Made by a program: the position numbers and the translations under genes | Shown: positions 62,128 through 64,000 of the stretch, piece after piece | How the letters are laid out: the number at the start of each line of letters is the position of its first letter | Position numbering within the stretch: the first letter of the stretch is position 1 | Assembly: GCA_023399355.1 (NCBI GenBank) | Contig: JAEWQC010000276.1 | Location: 1 to 64,000 of the forward strand | Length of the DNA: 64,000 nt | Source: Bacillota bacterium | GTDB lineage: Bacteria > Bacillota > Clostridia > Acetivibrionales > DTU013 | Direction of reading: 5' to 3' | The notes under the pieces: generated by a model | Databases searched by the model: none | The model's input: the letters and a program-made list of their open reading frames with translations, nothing else | What the model was told of the DNA's origin: nothing

Positions 62128-62859
62128 TCATTTCCCCTTCTTCAGCAGCCTCATCGATTCATTCAAATGAACCAGGATATGTCGCGTACCCGGCATCAGC
62201 AGCAAACCGGACCAGGTTTTACCTCCCCAGTATGCAGCCACTCCACTTGCCTGCGGTACAATATCGCCTTCCCTCACAAGTATTGAAAGACATGCAGGAT
62301 CGACTTTCTGTTTCAAGTCCTGCGGCTTCAGAGACAGGATGATTTCCCTGGTTTTTCTCCCTACAGCATTGCGATATTCTCTTAAAGCGCTCCGATCGAT
62401 CAGTTTGCTGAGTTCGGTAATTTCTTCCTCATTCATCGCATTTCCAGTATCACGCGCCGACACTTTCAATTTCCCATACCATCCGCCGGTGTCGAAAACT
62501 TGCTGTCCCAGGCCAATCAACACATTCATGGTCATATCCTCTATCCTGGCGGCATGCCACATTTTCCATGCAATGGACTGATCTTCCTCGTGGTACCTGC
62601 GGAAAGCCTCATCGGTCATACCTTCCCACATTTCATCCTCAAAAGAGCACGGAATTGCCGTTGAAGAATCCTGTCCAGGTTTCTGAGAACCTTTTATGTC
62701 TGAAGAACAGCCAACATCTTTCAATATGGCTCCGGAATGCACCATTGCATGAATTTCAAGGCATATTCCTATGCACTTTTCAAAATTCACCGGCTTCGGC
62801 CACGTATCCTGTAGGATCTTAAACTGCTGATTCCAGTATTTCCTGTTGTGATCCGCCAT
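62128..62859 (-). CDS. DinB-like domain protein
   Basis: A 243 aa cytoplasmic protein with the four-helix DinB/YfiT pattern: IHAMVHSG, QSIAWKMWHAARIEDMTMNVLI and RHILVHLNESMRL supply the three histidines that bind a metal in this fold. Many members are thiol transferases or of unknown role. ATG follows GGGGG. Single gene. Confidence 0.75.
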   Translation of the reverse strand: MADHNRKYWNQQFKILQDTWPKPVNFEKCIGICLEIHAMVHSGAILKDVGCSSDIKGSQKPGQDSSTAIPCSFEDEMWEGMTDEAFRRYHEEDQSIAWKMWHAARIEDMTMNVLIGLGQQVFDTGGWYGKLKVSARDTGNAMNEEEITELSKLIDRSALREYRNAVGRKTREIILSLKPQDLKQKVDPACLSILVREGDIVPQASGVAAYWGGKTWSGLLLMPGTRHILVHLNESMRLLKKGK

Positions 62860-63048
62860 AAAACAACCCCCTGTGTCATAATGTCCTGGTCTTTGTTTGC
62901 AGCGTTTTTCACATGCTGCTTTACATGATCTTCATAATGGGAATTTTGTCTTTCTTATGTTTCTCGTATGCTGCTTTTCACTGTCCATCATATTCCATCA
63001 TTTTTCCTGTGGAATTCACCGCGGTCTTCCGCCGCAACCCGGCAATAA

Positions 63049-63213
63049 TTACTCCGGTGAACTGTCATCCGTTTTTGCGAGTTTCTTGTCAGCTTCTCTT
63101 CTTTTCTTTTTGTTTTTCTGCTCGTCTTCCTTGATTCTGGTCCGTGGATTGATCTTCCAGGTATTCCGCATTTGCAGCATCAGATCTGTCATTGTTTTCT
63201 TTTTTCCAGCCAT
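63049..63213 (-). CDS. Small basic protein of unknown function
   Basis: A 54 aa lysine- and arginine-rich protein (MAGKKKTMTDLMLQMRNTW ... KNKKKRREADKKLAK). ATG at 63213 is taken because GGAGG lies 8 nt upstream; the frame extends 15 codons further. Such a charge suggests nucleic-acid or ribosome binding, but no family is recognised. The 62860-63048 stretch before it holds nothing I can support. Confidence 0.5.
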   Translation of the reverse strand: MAGKKKTMTDLMLQMRNTWKINPRTRIKEDEQKNKKKRREADKKLAKTDDSSPE

Positions 63214-63664
63214 ATCCGCTTCCTCCGTCAACAGCTTACCACATTGTTCTTCTAACATTGATATTATAAGCCATTCCTATCTTTGTCAATATTTATGTGG
63301 GTTTTATACAAGAGCAGGTTAGTGAAGCCAAAAAGGAACAAAAGCAGCAAAGAATCACCACGGTGACCGCATGAAGCAAAATAATTCCAAATAGCTACAG
63401 AACCCAATTTGATAAAACTACATGATGAGGAGCAGATTAAATATTGGCTGAAAATATCCCGGAAGGGACTTCTCTGCTGTGATTTGGTTTGCGAATATTA
63501 TGCTGTCTTGAAGCGTTTCCCGCATTTATACCTTCAAGGAACTTATACATAGCTCTTCTTATAGCTTTTACGCTGCAACGGTGTAATTTTAATAAACCAT
63601 GTCAGTGGCTATACAGGAAAATATTTTTCATGCGGTAGCCGTGTTTTACCTTCCGGTTAGCATT

Positions 63665-63693
63665 GACAAAAGGGAGACTCGATTGTATAATAT
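63665..63693 (+). promoter_or_regulatory. Consensus sigma-A promoter for the tRNA genes
   Basis: TTGACA, a 17 bp spacer and TATAAT match the consensus exactly. The predicted start near 63700 lies about 19 nt before tRNA-Gly. The rest of the 63214-63664 stretch shows no gene I can support. Confidence 0.85.
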
Positions 63694-63718
63694 TGAAGTC
63701 GGAAGTCAAGAAAACTCT

Positions 63719-63792
63719 GCGGGTGTAGTTCAATGGTAGAACATCAGCCTTCCAAGCTGATTGCGTGGGTCCGATTCCCATCACCCGCTCCA
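63719..63792 (+). tRNA. tRNA-Gly (UCC anticodon)
   Basis: Acceptor GCGGGTG/CACCCGC, D arm, anticodon stem TCAGC/GCTGA around CT-TCC-AA, T stem GTGGG/CCCAT and encoded CCA all fold. The T loop reads TCCGATT: position 55, nearly always U (pseudouridine), is C. Confidence 0.93.
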
Positions 63793-63841
63793 ATAACTTT
63801 TCGACGGATATGGCCAATGCCCTATCCACAAAAGTGAATAT

Positions 63842-63918
63842 GTGCCTGTAGCTCAGCTGGATAGAGCAACGGATTTCTAATCCGTTGGCCGGGGGTCCGA
63901 ATCCCTTCAGGCACACCA
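63842..63918 (+). tRNA. tRNA-Arg (UCU anticodon)
   Basis: Acceptor GTGCCTG/CAGGCAC, D arm GCTC/GAGC, anticodon stem ACGGA/TCCGT around TT-TCT-AA, T stem and encoded CCA. The T loop reads TCCGAAT, again with C at position 55. Cotranscribed with tRNA-Gly. Confidence 0.93.
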
Positions 63919-63920
63919 GT

Positions 63921-63954
63921 AATACCAGGCCCTCCGGGGTTTGGTATTTTTATT
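63921..63954 (+). terminator. Terminator of the tRNA operon
   Basis: AATACCAGGCCC pairs with GGGGTTTGGTATT and is followed by TTTATT, just after the CCA of tRNA-Arg. Confidence 0.75.
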
Positions 63955-64000
63955 AGTATCGGCCAATACCGACATTCTACCGGCAACTCACTTTTTACCA

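Noticed and set aside
63259..63664. Gene fragment upstream of the tRNA operon
   Set aside because: A short open stretch (DEEQIKYWLKIS...) is visible near 63424-63550, but it has no start, no ribosome binding site and no family I recognise.

Overview
The window looks like a chromosomal segment of a low-GC, Gram-positive anaerobe, most likely one of the Clostridia. This is inferred from sigma-A type promoters, strong GGAGG ribosome binding sites, an SLH-domain surface protein, a YerC-type repressor, SecA with a C-terminal zinc motif, and a preQ1-I leader before queT. I cannot name the species. Most genes are on the minus strand.

1-8.9 kb is a sugar-uptake cassette, read right to left: a LacI regulator, an alpha/alpha-barrel glycoside hydrolase, two LplB/LplC-type permeases, a solute-binding lipoprotein and a GH65 phosphorylase cut by the window edge. 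Palindromes built on TTAAACGTTTAA lie before the hydrolase and the regulator. 9-23.4 kb is mostly housekeeping: QueT with a preQ1-I riboswitch, a lipoprotein esterase, a GH18-SLH surface protein, threonine synthase, a patatin, a TPR membrane protein, FolC, SecA, YerC and a GNAT-like protein. 23.5-25.7 kb is an orphan solute-binding lipoprotein with an N-terminal repeat domain.

26-36 kb is accessory DNA. It holds three tRNA 3' remnants with their terminators, a 4 x 42 bp tandem repeat, a beta/gamma-crystallin-PHP protein, a DUF523-like protein, a two-gene unit of unknown function (902 + 393 aa), and a decayed 1.6 kb insertion (toxin-antitoxin pair, broken RhuM, excisionase-like HTH) bounded by 42 bp direct repeats of a tRNA-Thr 3' end.

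36-57.5 kb is the most striking part: about 18 tightly packed, often overlapping minus-strand genes that look like one biosynthetic locus. From its 5' end it encodes FabF, an acyl carrier protein, a KAS III-like enzyme, a B12-type radical SAM protein, a divergent acyltransferase, a 3-hydroxyacyl-CoA dehydrogenase, two enoyl-CoA hydratases, a three-part ABC exporter, three paralogous GT4 and one GT2 glycosyltransferases, an Sfp-type phosphopantetheinyl transferase, a second carrier protein, an ATP-grasp protein, a UGT-like glycosyltransferase, a SPASM radical SAM protein and a stand-alone condensation domain. I infer that it makes and exports a glycosylated, possibly amide-linked acyl product. 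A LuxR-type regulator lies just upstream, and next to it, divergently, a fused sugar kinase-nucleotidylyltransferase that could supply an activated sugar.

58.7-64 kb continues with that fusion protein, a ceramide-glucosyltransferase-like GT2, a DinB-like protein, a small basic protein, and tRNA-Gly(UCC) and tRNA-Arg(UCU) genes that both carry an unusual C at position 55.
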